Under the pieces are notes generated by a model, which was given only the letters and a program-made list of their open reading frames with translations, made no database searches and was not told the DNA's origin. Below are positions 1 to 11,800 of a stretch of 64,000 nucleotides of DNA, piece after piece. The translations under genes were made by a program, and so were the position numbers. Where the stretch lies: assembly GCA_037893245.1 (NCBI GenBank), contig JBAIAA010000259.1:1487001-1551000 (forward strand), written 5' to 3'. This DNA comes from Crossaster papposus (Eukaryota; Echinodermata; Asteroidea; Velatida; Solasteridae). The stretch's first letter is position 1. Each line of letters starts with the position of its first letter.

Positions 1-857
1 TTGGGGAAAAAAAGGACAACCAGCATGACACAAAAACACAAGACGGCAATATACATGACTGTGCAAAAAGTGTAAGACACTGAGTCAAGGTTTCTTCAAA
101 ACCTGACTTGTCAAAAATACAAAAAAAAAATTGGTTCAAATCTAAAGAACAATGACTGCTTGAAGCTGGAAAAGTCACTTTTGACTTGGCTTTTAAACGC
201 AAAAGCAATTTTAGAATGGAACTAAAATGGGGGTGAAAATACACGATTGCCATCCACCTAGACTAGGCCATGGTCTTCAAATAAACTGTTGAGTACATTT
301 TTGATTTGTTTGTTCCCTCTTTAAGAAACGTGGAAATTGGACTTTGGAGTGGATACAGCCAGCACTCCAGAATGTTGGGGACAAACCGGGCTACACTATA
401 TGACCACAGGTATGACCTGCAACAATTATGACTAGTTAATGTAATTTTGCATCAGAATAAAGCAAATTAAGTAAGGGGGTCTGCCCTTCAGCGATATGCT
501 TACTTAAGTAACTGTATGTCAGCTCTGTACACTGTTATTTCTGTGAGAAGAAACAAATTCACAATTATAAACCCACCTGTATTGTACAATCTGGCAGATA
601 CCTCAACAGGGTAACAATTCCAGTCATTGTGGAATCTTTTATTTAACAGATTTTAAAAAAAAAATTGTGACGGAAATAAACAATTCCCCTTGTATGAGAG
701 CGTTGTGAATGGAAAATCTTTGAAAAGAGCAATGATGATTATGTTTGGTTGCAGAAAGATTGAAAACTAGACTGCAGTAACCAACAGCCATTGTATTCAT
801 TTTGTTATATATTAATTTGTGATCATTTAAACATTTCACTTGTATATTGTTTTCAGA
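1..857. other. AT-rich non-coding DNA, nothing recognised
   Basis: No convincing coding frame, RNA gene or repeat is visible. The sequence ends in TTGTTTTCAG at 848-857, a good splice-acceptor sequence, so it may be intronic. Confidence 0.4.
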
Positions 858-1125
858 AATCAAGAGTCCTAAACTAGGCACCACTGAAGTCCTCCTGGCT
901 GGCAGCTGTATGAGGCTACATATAATGCAGAGACATGCTACAATGGTACCACTGTTTGCTCAAGGGAGAAATGACACAAGCGATGGTTTCATGGTTATGC
1001 CATCAGTCTCCAGCAACTCCGAATCTCTCAAATCTTTGGAAATCTCAACTCAAAGAAAGATCATATTTTCTGAGGGCTTTAAAAAGCACCATAATATTAC
1101 TTGCATGGTTGTCACATTGCTTTAA
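858..1125 (+). CDS. Possible terminal coding exon of an unknown host gene
   Basis: Directly after a polypyrimidine tract and TTTTCAG (ending at 857), one frame stays open for 267 bases to a TAA at 1123-1125, while the other two frames stop within about 20 bases. It would encode roughly 88 residues with no domain I recognise. AT-rich DNA without long frames follows. It could equally be a chance frame in 3' UTR or intron. The strand and frame rest only on the acceptor and the open frame; there is no homology argument. Confidence 0.25.
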
Positions 1126-2396
1126 TTTTCATAGCCTATTTTAATAGATTGAGCTAAAAAATGCAAGTTAACAGGAATATTTTAATACACAAATATACTA
1201 CCACAAGCAATATTTTAAGGCGGCCAACATAAATGTTTAGCAAATATTATAAGGGCTGACACTGCAGCACCACTTCAAAGACTGTAATGGGGATTGGAGA
1301 GGGCGGGGGGAGGGGTGGCCCACAGGGTTTCCCAAGACTTTTGTTAACTTGAATTCAACACTCTCAACAAATATACATTGCAATGTATATACAGGGCCAT
1401 TCCTTTTCTCCACCTCTGACAAGCGATTAGCATCACCCCTCAATGAGTAAAGCAAACGGTCCGCAAACAAGTAAACGACAGTCATTGCCATTACTACTTG
1501 AATGGTAACATATTTAAACAGTTTACAACATGCTCCTATCTTTTATTTCTATGTGGTACTTGGTTTGAACAATTGGCATACATTTGTATTGATATTTTTA
1601 TCTTCTTATTCTTTACATGTATAGAACTCCGCCCGAAAGTAAACAAATATATATATCTACTGGTTTGGACTAGTGTTCATCACATTGCTAAATTTCCTGT
1701 CCCTTGTCATTTTAAAGATGAAAATATTGTTTATTGTGAAATGTGTATGCACTAATTTCATTAAATAATGAATATCTTGCATCACAATTTAGACCCATGA
1801 ATAAACCATTATGACTTTGAAGATTCTAAAAATGAACAACGTATGTTCTTATTTGTAACTGTACATGTACATGTACATGTATGTCCAGTAAAAATGCACT
1901 TATTGGAACGCCTTTCCTAAACTTCAGGATAAACAAAATCAATTGGGAAGATATGCTTATAAGTTACCTCAAAATGAAGTATTCCTTTAAAAAGAAACAT
2001 TAATTCTTTACCATGTCGTGCTCAAACAACCTTTGTCTCCCCCATTAATATGTAATTGAAATTTAATTTATTGAATCAAACACCATTAATTTCAAAGTGA
2101 AAAACTAAAAGTTGAAACTGGCATTGAAAATGTTATTGATACTGACTGCTGTAATTATTTGTTCTGATTAATTAATGCACAAAAGTAAAATGCTGTACTG
2201 TTAACTGAGAATTCTTATTACAGGGGTTTGTTTATTAATTATTGCTTCAGAGTTGCCCCTTAAAGTACTTCGTAGTATTGATACTCAACCAGCCCCACCT
2301 TCAAGACACTAAAAATATGAATAGGCCTTCAAAACACTTTTAAAAATACATTGGACAAAATCTAGAACTTGTAGAAGCATCTACTTTAACCTCTCT
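1126..2396. other. AT-rich non-coding DNA with an ACATGT microsatellite
   Basis: No supported gene. A short run of ACATGT/GTACAT repeats lies at about 1860-1884. The remainder is AT-rich without recognisable elements. Confidence 0.4.
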
Positions 2397-2420
2397 CCCC
2401 CCCCCCCCCCCCCCCCCCCC
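2397..2420 (+). repeat. Poly-C tract (24 C)
   Basis: An uninterrupted run of 24 C. The complementary strand is a G run capable of quadruplex formation. Exact length is often uncertain in assemblies. Confidence 0.9.
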
Positions 2421-2589
2421 TTCCCCTCTACCGTATTCTCCCAAAATACCGACTACAATTTATTGTATATTTTGAAAACCTCAGAAGAATAACAAACAAT
2501 ATTATCAGCAACATTGTGTCAAAGTAGGTTCGTCGGACTAAATTTCCTATTACCAGTGATGAAAATCAACACGCACCCATTGCAAAAAG

Positions 2590-2880
2590 TTGGTGTTTTT
2601 TTCAGTTCGCGACGCGCGCCGAGCCGAGTATCGTAATCGAAGCCATACGCCAGCCGAAGCCTCCCGAAGCCTAACCGTACGAATCGTTTTGGCCGCCATT
2701 TTACTTTGTGATGAAGCCCGAGACTAGCCAAGCCCAAGCTAAGCCCGAGACTAGCCCCAAGCCCCAAGCCTCAAGCCCCATTTGGTAAACGCCCTATCTT
2801 TCGTTCGACTGGCAACGCACCGCGCGCTCGCTCTGTACGCATACCGTACTGGGCAACGCGCTTAACACAAAAATAGACCT
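2590..2880. promoter_or_regulatory. CpG-rich segment with degenerate AAGCC repeats; candidate promoter
   Basis: CpG density rises sharply compared with the AT-rich DNA on both sides. The segment 2705-2780 is made of degenerate AAGCC/CTAGCC words. It lies immediately upstream of the candidate first exon at 2920-2942, as expected for a CpG-rich promoter. The promoter role is inferred from position and composition only. Confidence 0.3.
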
Positions 2881-2919
2881 AAAAGTCTTTATTTGGAAGT
2901 ATCAAGATCGACACTGGAT

Positions 2920-3130
2920 ATGCTTAATCTACATGGCCTATGGTAAGTATGTAATTTTCTTTTAAATAAAACAATTCTTTCATATAATTTGTTGACTGGA
3001 ACTCTTCGGGTGTGTACACATTTCTTATACCGAGCTCTATAATTTTTTTATGCAGGAAGGTTGGTACATTAGACATTCAGAACACAGATGGTGTTGAGGT
3101 CATCGATGATGTTAGAGTTGTCTGGGACAA
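2920..3130 (+). CDS. 5' end of an unknown host gene: exon 1 (2920-2942) and start of exon 2 (3056-3130)
   Basis: An ATG at 2920 opens a frame (MLNLHGL) that reaches TG|GTAAGT at 2942/2943. After a 113-bp intron ending TTTTTTATGCAG (3055), the frame continues in phase (split Trp codon) for about 24 codons reading KVGTLDIQNTDGVEVIDD and on. Donor, acceptor, phase and an upstream CpG-rich segment agree, so this looks like a real gene start. Exon 2 runs straight into CCCTAA repeats at 3129, where the frame reads Asn-Pro repeats and then stops. The gene is therefore either broken here by repeat insertion or is a truncated copy. No domain is recognised. Confidence 0.4.
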
Positions 3131-3184
3131 CCCTAACCCTAACCCTAACCCTAACCCCTAACCCCTAACCCTAACCCTAACCCC
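3129..3184 (+). repeat. Interstitial telomere-type repeat (CCCTAA)n
   Basis: About nine CCCTAA units, with two CCCCTAA variants, end in CCCCGG. This is the metazoan telomere hexamer (TTAGGG on the other strand). Its junction with an open coding frame on the left suggests it was added at a break or came with a mobile element. Confidence 0.9.
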
Positions 3185-3321
3185 GGTCTATGGGTTTATG
3201 TTGTGGTTATTAGCCACAAGTATATGAAACGCCAAAGAGGCATACACTTCGATTAACACATCGATCGGTCTTGCACATCGATCGATATGGGTTTATTTGA
3301 TCGCTAGACAGCAAGACTAAC

Positions 3322-3925
3322 ACCGCGTTAACACTTGATCCTGCTAGGAGGATTAAAGGAGGATCTGATCTCGAAAGGGCGATCAAAGGGAGATCACCGG
3401 CTAGTGTAAACGCGATCAGGATCAGGATCAGATCCTCCTTTTTGAGTCTCCCTTTATTGCGAGATCAAATGGAGATCAGATCCCGCAAAAGCGATCAAAA
3501 AACAAGTGTGAACGCAGATCGAGATCAGATCTTGCAATTTAAGCTGCTCACATCCGGTGTGTCAGGTCATAAAAAACAACCGCGAAACAAGAAATTGTAA
3601 ACAACGCTTTGCCTACCACCTGTCATCGTCCGTGGCCGGCCAACGCTGTGTATGTAATGTATATGTATGGATTGTATGTACATTGTGCATGTGCACTCTA
3701 TCCTGAACTGGTCCTCCATAATTATTTATCATTCTGCGACGATGTCGACGATGTAGTTGGGCCAAAACTAATGGCAGAATAACTACTAAGAAATTGAAGA
3801 CATCTTCCATCGTAAATCAAGAAAAAAATACCTCGAGAAGAAGGAGAAGAAGGAGAATAATACTTGTTCCCTTCACGGAAACTGCACAACGTACGTGTCG
3901 CCGTATCGTTTACACACATGTACAC
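3322..3925 (+). mobile_element. Left part of a GATC-rich TIR transposon (element D), split by the Helitron array
   Basis: The left end ACCGCGTTAACACTTGATCC matches, inverted, the sequence ending at 24900 (ACCGCGTTTACACTTGATCC when reverse-complemented), with many GATC words just inside both ends. The two halves are about 21.5 kb apart because the MITE A copies and the Helitron array inserted between them. On the minus strand 3810-3613 reads MEDVFNFLVVILPLVL then an Arg/His-rich run, loosely like the start of Harbinger-type nuclease proteins. That resemblance is weak and I do not rely on it. No clear target duplication was found. Confidence 0.45.
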
Positions 3926-4295
3926 CACTGACCTCTATACATGGACAGATCATCATTGTTTTATTTTGAAGTCGGCATGCGGAGAAGTGCAACATGGCGG
4001 ACCCACGACGTCACTCTGTGAGCCAATGAAATGTCCAGGGCCCAATTTCATGGCTCTGTTAACCACAGAATTCCTCGCTTACGGTCACCATTTTCCGCTA
4101 ACCGCGCTAGCAGAAAAATTATGTGCTTTCCCTTTAAGCACAGAATCCTTAGTTACGGGTTGTACGCATGCTCAGAGACCAAAATTCCTCGCTAACGTGT
4201 GAAATACGTTTACCGTAAGCACCGAATTTTCTGCTATAGTAAGCAAGGATTTTTCGCTAACGGTAAGCAGAGCCAAGAAATTGGGCCCAGGTGTT
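3926..4295 (-). mobile_element. MITE A copy 1, interrupted by MITE B
   Basis: It begins CACTGACCTCTATACATGG, the shared end of four copies in this window. It is in the opposite orientation to copies 2 and 4. Internal sequence 3988-4030 keeps GAAGTGCAACATGGCGGACC followed by GACGTCAC and AGCCAATGA, i.e. ETS-, YY1-, CRE- and CCAAT-like motifs. MITE B is inserted after CCAGG at 4039. The far end is degenerate or lost next to the Helitron array. Confidence 0.6.
4040..4286. mobile_element. MITE B with CCAGG target duplication
   Basis: A 247-bp element with near-perfect inverted ends: GCCCAATTTCATGGCTCTG at the left, and CAGAGCCAAGAAATTGGGC at the right (one mismatch). It is flanked by the direct repeat CCAGG at 4035-4039 and 4287-4291. 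There is no coding capacity. The insertion site is inside the terminal repeat of MITE A. Confidence 0.7.
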
Positions 4296-4308
4296 GGTAC
4301 GATACGTA

Positions 4309-4320
4309 TCTATACTATAA
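4309..4320 (+). repeat. 12-bp partial duplicate of the Helitron 5' terminus
   Basis: TCTATACTATAA at 4309-4320 repeats the first twelve bases of the Helitron unit that starts at 4321. This is a stutter of the 5' end at the left edge of the array. Confidence 0.8.
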
Positions 4321-5783
4321 TCTATACTATAAAAGATGACAAATGCGCCATCTTGTCCTTGGGCGCCGCCATCTTGGAACGCAGGGCCGCGCCATCTTGG
4401 AACACAGGGCCGCGCCATATTGGCGCGTGGTTGGCGCCATGTTGGATTTTGGTCGGGCGACTCGTCGCCGCGCGTGTGTGCTGCCGGCGTCGGTGCGGCG
4501 GGGTGCCGGATCGTTCGCGACGGGGAATCCCCGGGGAATCCCCGGGGAATAAGATTTTTAAAAAAATCGTATTCGTCCGAAGTGAGATTTAAAAGAAACG
4601 GACGTTACCGATAAACGCGTAATCGCTTTTCGATTGCCTGTCGATGTCTGTGGGCCTTTTTGCGTGAACTATTGCGTTATTTTTGCATTGTCCTTGCCCG
4701 GAGTTCGGGCCGAAGCCTTCCCGAAATCGTACTACCGTAACTCGGTTACCAAATTGTTGGCTGTTTGCGATTAAGCGGCGGCTACATGCGTTACGCGAAG
4801 CCTTCGCAAATTAATTGTATCCGCCTTGCTCGCGCGGTGGCCGAGTTGGTGCCGAGTTTGTTATTCGCCATTGGGCGGCCCCGTCACGTGTTATTTGAGC
4901 TTTATACTCCCTTGGTTATTGCGGAGTTTGTGTGCCAGCTTCTTTTTCGGCTTCGAATTTCGTGCGCGTCGACCACATTGCAGTCACAGCTTGGGAACGT
5001 TAAAAAATGATTTATTCCTTTCGTGTTGCCTTTTGGGCAAATTTCTTTGCTTCACATTGTCGATACTTAAATATTACAACATTATCTGTCTCAAAACACT
5101 CCGAAACATATCGCTATTGCCTCAATTTCAACTTTGATCGTGCAAAAATGTCGCGAAATTGTATGGCGATGGTGGATATGAATATGCAATTTAGAAACGT
5201 GACTGCATTACGTCTGTTGAGGGCGCACTGTCAGATGGCCGGCCTGTTGGGTTTTTTAATCACGATTTTCACGATGATGTAAATCAGAAATCCCGAAGTG
5301 GTTCGTATTGTTTCCCGTACGATTCCTGTTAAAAAATCACGAGACGCAGGCAGCATGCAAGCGAAGATGGACTGCCTATTGAGTATTATTAGTTCGGAAG
5401 TCGGGAAGTATTTGTACAAAGATTGTTTGTTATTCAGAGTCGATGGTATTCTACGGAGCCCCTAAAGGGACATATGACGAATAAAAATCACCGTTACGAA
5501 ATAATTTGAGTATTTTATTTCGTGCACTCAAAATAACTTATTTCGTGAGCTCGAAATGTTTTCGTGGCCACGAAATGACTTCGTGCGCTCCAAAAATATC
5601 TGTTCGTGAGCTCGAAATAATTTCGTGCGCTCGAAATACTTTCTAGCTGGTACTCTACTCGCTAAGTTTCGCGATTTGTTTGTCATACAATCCATTATGT
5701 TTTTAAGACGTCAACCAGGTGTATCTATAAGTTACGATTTCACCCAGCTAGCAGGTGCCGCGCGAAGCGCGGCATCCTGCTAG
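4321..5783 (+). mobile_element. Helitron unit 1 (non-autonomous, 1463 bp)
   Basis: Starts TCTATACTATAAAAGATGAC and ends with the GCCGCGCGAAGCGCGGC hairpin plus ATCCTGCTAG. The first 230 bases are GC-rich with repeated GCCATCTTGG words. A block of short palindromic words around TTTCGTG and CTCGAAAT lies at 5500-5645. Short overlapping frames exist but none is conserved as protein. Confidence 0.9.
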
Positions 5784-7231
5784 TCTATACTATAAAAGAT
5801 GACAAATGCGCCATCTTGTCCCTGGGCGCCGCCATCTTGGAACGCAGGGCCGCGCCATCTTGGAAACACAGGGCCGCGCCATCTTGGCGCGTGGTTGGCG
5901 CCATGTTGGCTTTTGGTCGGGCGACTCGTCGCCGCGCACGTGTGCGGCCGGCGTCGGTGCGGCGGGGTGCCGGATCGTTCGCGACGGGGAATCCCCCGGG
6001 AATAAGATTTAAAAGTGAGATTTAAAAGAAACGGACGTTACCGATAAACGCGTAATCGCTTTTCGATTGCCTGTCGATGTCTGCGGGCCTTTTTGCGTGA
6101 ACTATTGCGTTATTTTTGCATTGTCCTTGCCCGGAGTTCGGGCCGAAGCCTTCCCGAACTTCGTACTACCGTAACTCGGTTGCCGAATTGTTGGCTGTTT
6201 GCGATTAAGCGGCGGCTACATGCGTTACGCGAAGCCTTCGCAAATTGATTGTATCCGCCTTGCTTGCGCGGTGGCCGAGTTGGTGCCGAGTTTGTTTTTT
6301 CGCGATTGGGCGGCCCCGTCACGTGTTATTTGAGCTGGTGCCCCGATTTATACTTCCTTGGTTATTGCGGAGTAAACATAGTACCAGTTGAGCTCCGGCT
6401 TCGAATTCGTCCGCGTCGACCACGTTTCAGTCACAGCTTGGGAACGTTAACAAATGATTTATTCCTTTCGTGTTGCCTTTTGGGCAAATTTCTTTGCTTC
6501 ACATTGTCGATACTTAAATATTACAACATTATGTGTCTAAAAACACTCCGAAACATATCGCTATTGCCTCAATTTCAACTTTGATCGTTCAAAAATGTCG
6601 CGAAATTGTAGGGCGATGGTGGATATGAATATGCAAATTAGAAACGTGACTGCATTACGTCAGTTGAGGGCGCACTGTCAGATGGCCGGCCTGTTGGGTT
6701 TTTTAATCAGGATTTTCACGATGATGTAAACTCAGAAATCCCGAAGTGGTTCGTATTGTTTCCCGTACGATTCCTGTTAAAAAATAACGAGACGCAGGCA
6801 GCATGCAAGCGAAGATGGACTGCCTATTGAGTATTATTAGTTCGAAAGTCGGGAAGTATTTTTACAAAGATTGTTTGTTATTCAGACTCGATGGTATTCT
6901 ACGGAGCCCCTAAAGGGACATATGACGAATAAAAATCACCGTTACGAAATAATTTGAGTATTTTATTTCGTGCACTCAAAATAACTTATTTCGTGAGCTC
7001 GAAATGTTGTCGTGGCCACGAAATGACTTCTTGCGCTCCAAGAATATCTGTTCGTGAGCTCGAAATAATTTCGTGCGCTCGAAATACTTTCTAGCTGGTA
7101 CTCTACTCGCTAAGTTTCGCGATTTGTTTGTCATACAATCCGTTATGTTTTTAAGACGTCAACAAGGTGTATCTATAAGTTACGATTTCACCCAGCTAGC
7201 AGGTGCCGCGCGAAGCGCGGCATCCTGCTAG
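5784..7231 (+). mobile_element. Helitron unit 2 (non-autonomous, 1448 bp)
   Basis: Same ends and layout as unit 1. Its middle (around 6345-6430) has a variant GGTGCCCCGATTTATAC segment also seen in unit 5 near 20440, showing that units belong to at least two sequence subtypes. Confidence 0.9.
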
Positions 7232-8119
7232 TCTATACTATAAAAGATGACAAATGCGCCATCTTGTCCCTGGGCGCCGCCATCTTGGAACGCAGGGCCG
7301 CGCCATCTTGGGAACACAGGGCCGCGCCATCTTGGCGCGTGGTTGGCGCCATGTTGGCTTTTGGTCGGGCGACTATTCGCCGCGCGCGTGTGCCGCCGGC
7401 GTCGGTGCGGCGGGGTGCCGGACCGTTCGCGACGGGGAATCCCCCGGGGAATAAGATTTAAAAGTAAGATTTAAAAGAAACGGACGTTACCGATAAACGC
7501 GTAATCGCTTTTCGATTGCCTGTCGATGTCTGCGGGCCTTTTTGCGTGAACTATTGCGTTATTTTTGCATTGTCCTTGCCCAGAGTTCGGGCCGAAGCCT
7601 TCCCGAAATCGTACTACCGTAACTCGGTTGCCGAATTGTTGGCTGTTTGCGATTAAGCGGCGGCTACATGCGTTACGCGAAGCCTTCGCAAATTGATTGT
7701 ATCCGCCTTGCTTGCGCGGTGGCCGAGTTGGTGCCGAGTTTGTTTTTTCGCGATTGGGCGGCCACGTCACGTGTTATTTGAGCTTTATACTCCCTTGGAT
7801 ATTGCGGGGTTTGGGCGGCAGCTTCGTTTTCGGCTTCGAATTTCGTGCGCGTCGACCACATTGCAGTCACAGGCTTGGAACGTTAAAAAATGATTAATTT
7901 CTTTCGTGTTGCCTTTTGGGCAAATTTCTTTGCTTCACATTGTCGATACTTAAATATTACAACATTATCTGTCTCAAAACACTCCGAAACATATCGCTAC
8001 TGCGCAAAATGTAACGTTCATCGTGCAAAAAATGTCGCGAAACTGTATGTCGATGGTCGATATGAATATGCAATTTAGAGACTTGACTGCATTACGTCAG
8101 TTGAGGGCGCACTCTCACA

Positions 8120-8800
8120 ATTATGTCCGGCCTGTTGTTTTCTCTCCTTCTGCCATCCGTTTCCACAGGTATGTTCTACTAAATTCCTTGATTTGAAAAA
8201 CTATATGTGTACATAGTCAATGACCTTTTCAGTTGACATTATTGTAAATCTCTGGCTGTGCAGCTGAACAAGACCTTTTCTACAGTCTAAACACACTCAT
8301 CATGGTGCACTTATTTACATTTTTTCCAGTCTTTCCCTGTATAACGCCACGGTGTCTCCAGTCTTTCTCTGTTACTGTGTTATATATGTCCTCCAGGGTC
8401 AGAGGAACAAGACTTTCGTTGTAAAGAAAAACAGGTAAGATTTTAAAGAAACACATTGCTGATTATTGATTGCCTATTGATATATGTACAGTAGGTCCCC
8501 CCTCCTAATCCACACCTGATTTCCTCATAACCCCTCCCCCCTTATAAAGTACGATTCCCTTAATCCCTTATGAACCCCTAATCCACACTTGATTCCCTCA
8601 AGACCCCTAATAACAACCATCATAACTCCCCCACCCCCTATCCACACCTGATTCCATCATCTGCACACTGCATTGAACACGCTCATGCTGCACCTCACTT
8701 ATTTTTGTTTTATTTTTTTTTTGTTTTTGTTGCAGTCTTTCTCCTGTCAAGATAAAGGATACAGTATGTATGTCGTCTGGTTATAATATACGACTGCACA
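8120..8800 (+). promoter_or_regulatory. Spliced 5' leader of the Helitron Rep-helicase gene (inferred)
   Basis: Splice signals fit two small non-coding exons. A donor CCACAG|GTATGT lies at 8168/8169. The acceptor TTTTTCCAG (8329) opens an exon ending AACAG|GTAAGA (8434/8435). The acceptor TTTTTGTTGCAG (8735) opens the exon containing the start codon. The stretch 8500-8690 is made of degenerate words such as CCTAATCCACACCTGATT. Splicing is inferred from consensus sites only. Confidence 0.4.
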
Positions 8801-8854
8801 ATGCACACATATCTCACATGGTTATTGTATTGTATGCTACTGATATCTTCAACT

Positions 8855-11800
8855 ATGGATTCACGTTTCAACCCTAGACAATCCACATTCACTGTTCATA
8901 AACGAAAATATTCTGAGACAGTCGCAGATCATACCAACATGCATGTTTCAAAGCATCAACACAACTGTACTCTCCATGACCACAGTTATAGTTTTATGTG
9001 TACACCTACATCATCAAGTACCGGTACCTCTCTTCTTGGTCGGTCTATTGCTAAGAATCAACCCTATGATCATGTACTCTGTGATACAGTAGACTCCACT
9101 ATTACTGTGACACATTTGCTTGACCACAATTACAGTCTGATTTCTAAACCTATATCTCCATTATCAAGTACGTCTTTTGGTCAGTCTATTTTTGAGGATC
9201 AACCACACAACAATCCACCAAGTGGAGAAGTAGTATCTACCAGTATGTCTTCAGCTACATCTCAAACAACATCACTTGAAAATACTTCTACTACTCTGCA
9301 AACCACCAATTACACCTCTACTGATGGGAACACAGCAGAGGTTGAAAGGCATACACCATCAAATACCTCTCTTGGTCGGTCTATTGCTAAGAATCAACCC
9401 TATGATCATGTACTCTGTGATACAGTAGACTCGACCATCACTGTGACACATTTTCTTGACCACAATTACAGTCTGGTTTCTCGACGTATGTCTCCATTAT
9501 CAAGTACGTCTTTAGGTCAGTCTATTTTTGAGGATCAACCACACAACAATCCACCAAGTGACGAAGTAGTATCAACCAGTATGTCTTCAGCTACATCTCA
9601 AACAACATCACTTGAAAATACCTCTACTACTTGGCAAACCACCAATTATACCTCTACTGATGGGAACACAGCAGAGGTTGAAAGGCATACATCATCAAGT
9701 ACCTCTCGTGGTGATTATATTGCTGAGAATCAACCCTGTGACCATACACTCAGTCATACAGTAGACTCCACCATCACTGTGACACATTTTCTTGACCACA
9801 ATTACAGTCTGGTTTCTCGACGTATGTCTCAACTATCAAGTACATCTCCAATATCAAGTACGTCTTTTGGCCCGTCTATTTCTGAGGATCAACCACACAA
9901 CAATCCACCAAGTGACGAAGTAGTATCAACCAGTATGTCTTCATCTACATCTCAAACAACATCACTTGAAAATACCTCTACTACTCGGCAAACCACCACA
10001 CATTCCTCCACTACAAGGAACACAGCAGATATGGCAAGGCAAGATATAGATTGTTTCCAAGAGAAGTCTTTCTCCCACTTCCAAGACAACCACGGCACTA
10101 CAATCACATGGCCTCATACTTGTGGGAGCATGACCTTTAGGTGTCTACACTGTTGTGCACTCTTGTGGAAGAATGAAGTTTCCACCAATGGGAAGTTCAT
10201 ATTTTGCTGCAACAATGGCACAACTCACTTGCCTGCTTTGCTGCCTCCCCCAGAACCTCTCAACACCCTTCTCACTTCCACTTCCTCAGCTGCAATAGAT
10301 TTCTGTAAAAATATCAGAAAGTTCAATACAGCACTTGCCATGACTTCTTTGGGTTGTCATGAGGAAACAATGTCAGGACAATGGATGCCCACCTTCAAAA
10401 TTCAGGGTCAACTTTATCATCTTATAGGTTCTCTTTTCCCAGCTGACAACTCGCAACCTTCGTTTGCGCAACTTTTCATTCATGACACAGATCATGAAGT
10501 TGACAACCGTCTTCGTAATATTCCTGTTAACAGGGATCAACTACTTCAACTGCAGCAGATGCTACATCAGTGCAACCCATACATCAGGTCATTTCGAACA
10601 GCTGCTGAATTAGAACCTCTGCCAGAAATGTCACTCATTATTCATGCAGACCACAAACCAAAGGAATATCATGTTCGACAATATAACTCACCAACAGCCA
10701 ATGAAATTGCAATACTTCTTCCTGGATCATCTGAAGAACCTGCAGGAAATAGGGATATTGTGCTTACACATCGTGGTGGGAATCTAAAGCGAATCCACGA
10801 AACCCATCGAAGTTACGACCCTCTCCACTATGTCCTACTATTTCCACTAGGACAAGATGGTTGGCACCTGGGACTGAAACAGTGGGACACCTCCAAACAA
10901 CAACATACTTCCAAAACTTTGACTATGCTCCGGTTCTACAAACATCGAGTAATGGTTCGCCATAATTCAATCAATCACCTACACCGATCTCGAAAACTCC
11001 TTCAACAATACTTGGTTGACATGTACAGCAAGGTAGAACACAGCAGACTTCAATGGATCAGAAATAACCAAAAACAACTCAGAGCTGATACTTACAGTGG
11101 TCTCTGCGATGCCATAAATGCAAATGAAGTTTCAACAGCAGGAAAATCCGTCATCCTTCCAGCATCATTTGTTGGTAGTCCAAGGTACATGCACAAGAAA
11201 TACCTCGATGCAATAGCAATTGTCAGAAAATATGGCAAACCTGACCTCTTCCTTACATTCACGTGTAATCCATCATGGCCAGAAATCACCGCTGAACTCC
11301 TTTCCAACCAAAGGGCATACGACAGACCAGATCTGACTAACAGGGTATTCAATCTAAAGTGGAAAGCACTTCTTAAAGACATCCTGAAAGAGCATGTACT
11401 CGGAAAAGTTATAGCTTACTGCTACACTATTGAATTTCAAAAGAGAGGCCTTCCCCATGCGCATATACTTCTCATATTACATCCAGACAGCAAGCCTACA
11501 TCTCCAGAACAATATGACCAACTGACATGTGCAGAACTTCCAAATCCAACAACAAACCCGACTCTTTTCAAAGTGGTCACTTCAAGCATGATACATGGCC
11601 CATGTGGTAACCTCAACAAACACTGCCCATGCATGAAGAACAATTGCTGTTCTAAAGGTTACCCCAAAACCTTATCGCAACACACACATACAGGAGATGA
11701 TTCTTACCCAGTATATCGCAGACGCAGTCCTGCAAATGGCGGCCACACCGCCCTGATCACTGTCAACCACCGTCAACAGATTTCTATTGACAACTCTTGG

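Noticed and set aside
4336..4614. Overlapping short frames at the start of every Helitron unit (for example MTNAPSCPWAPPSW-type)
   Set aside because: They arise from the CpG-rich repeated GCCATCTTGG block, occur in all three frames at once, and are broken by small indels that do not respect codons between units.
5007..5282. Frames starting MIYSFRVAFWANFF repeated in all units
   Set aside because: Conserved only because the DNA units are nearly identical; lengths and ends change with indels, and there is no splice or initiation context.
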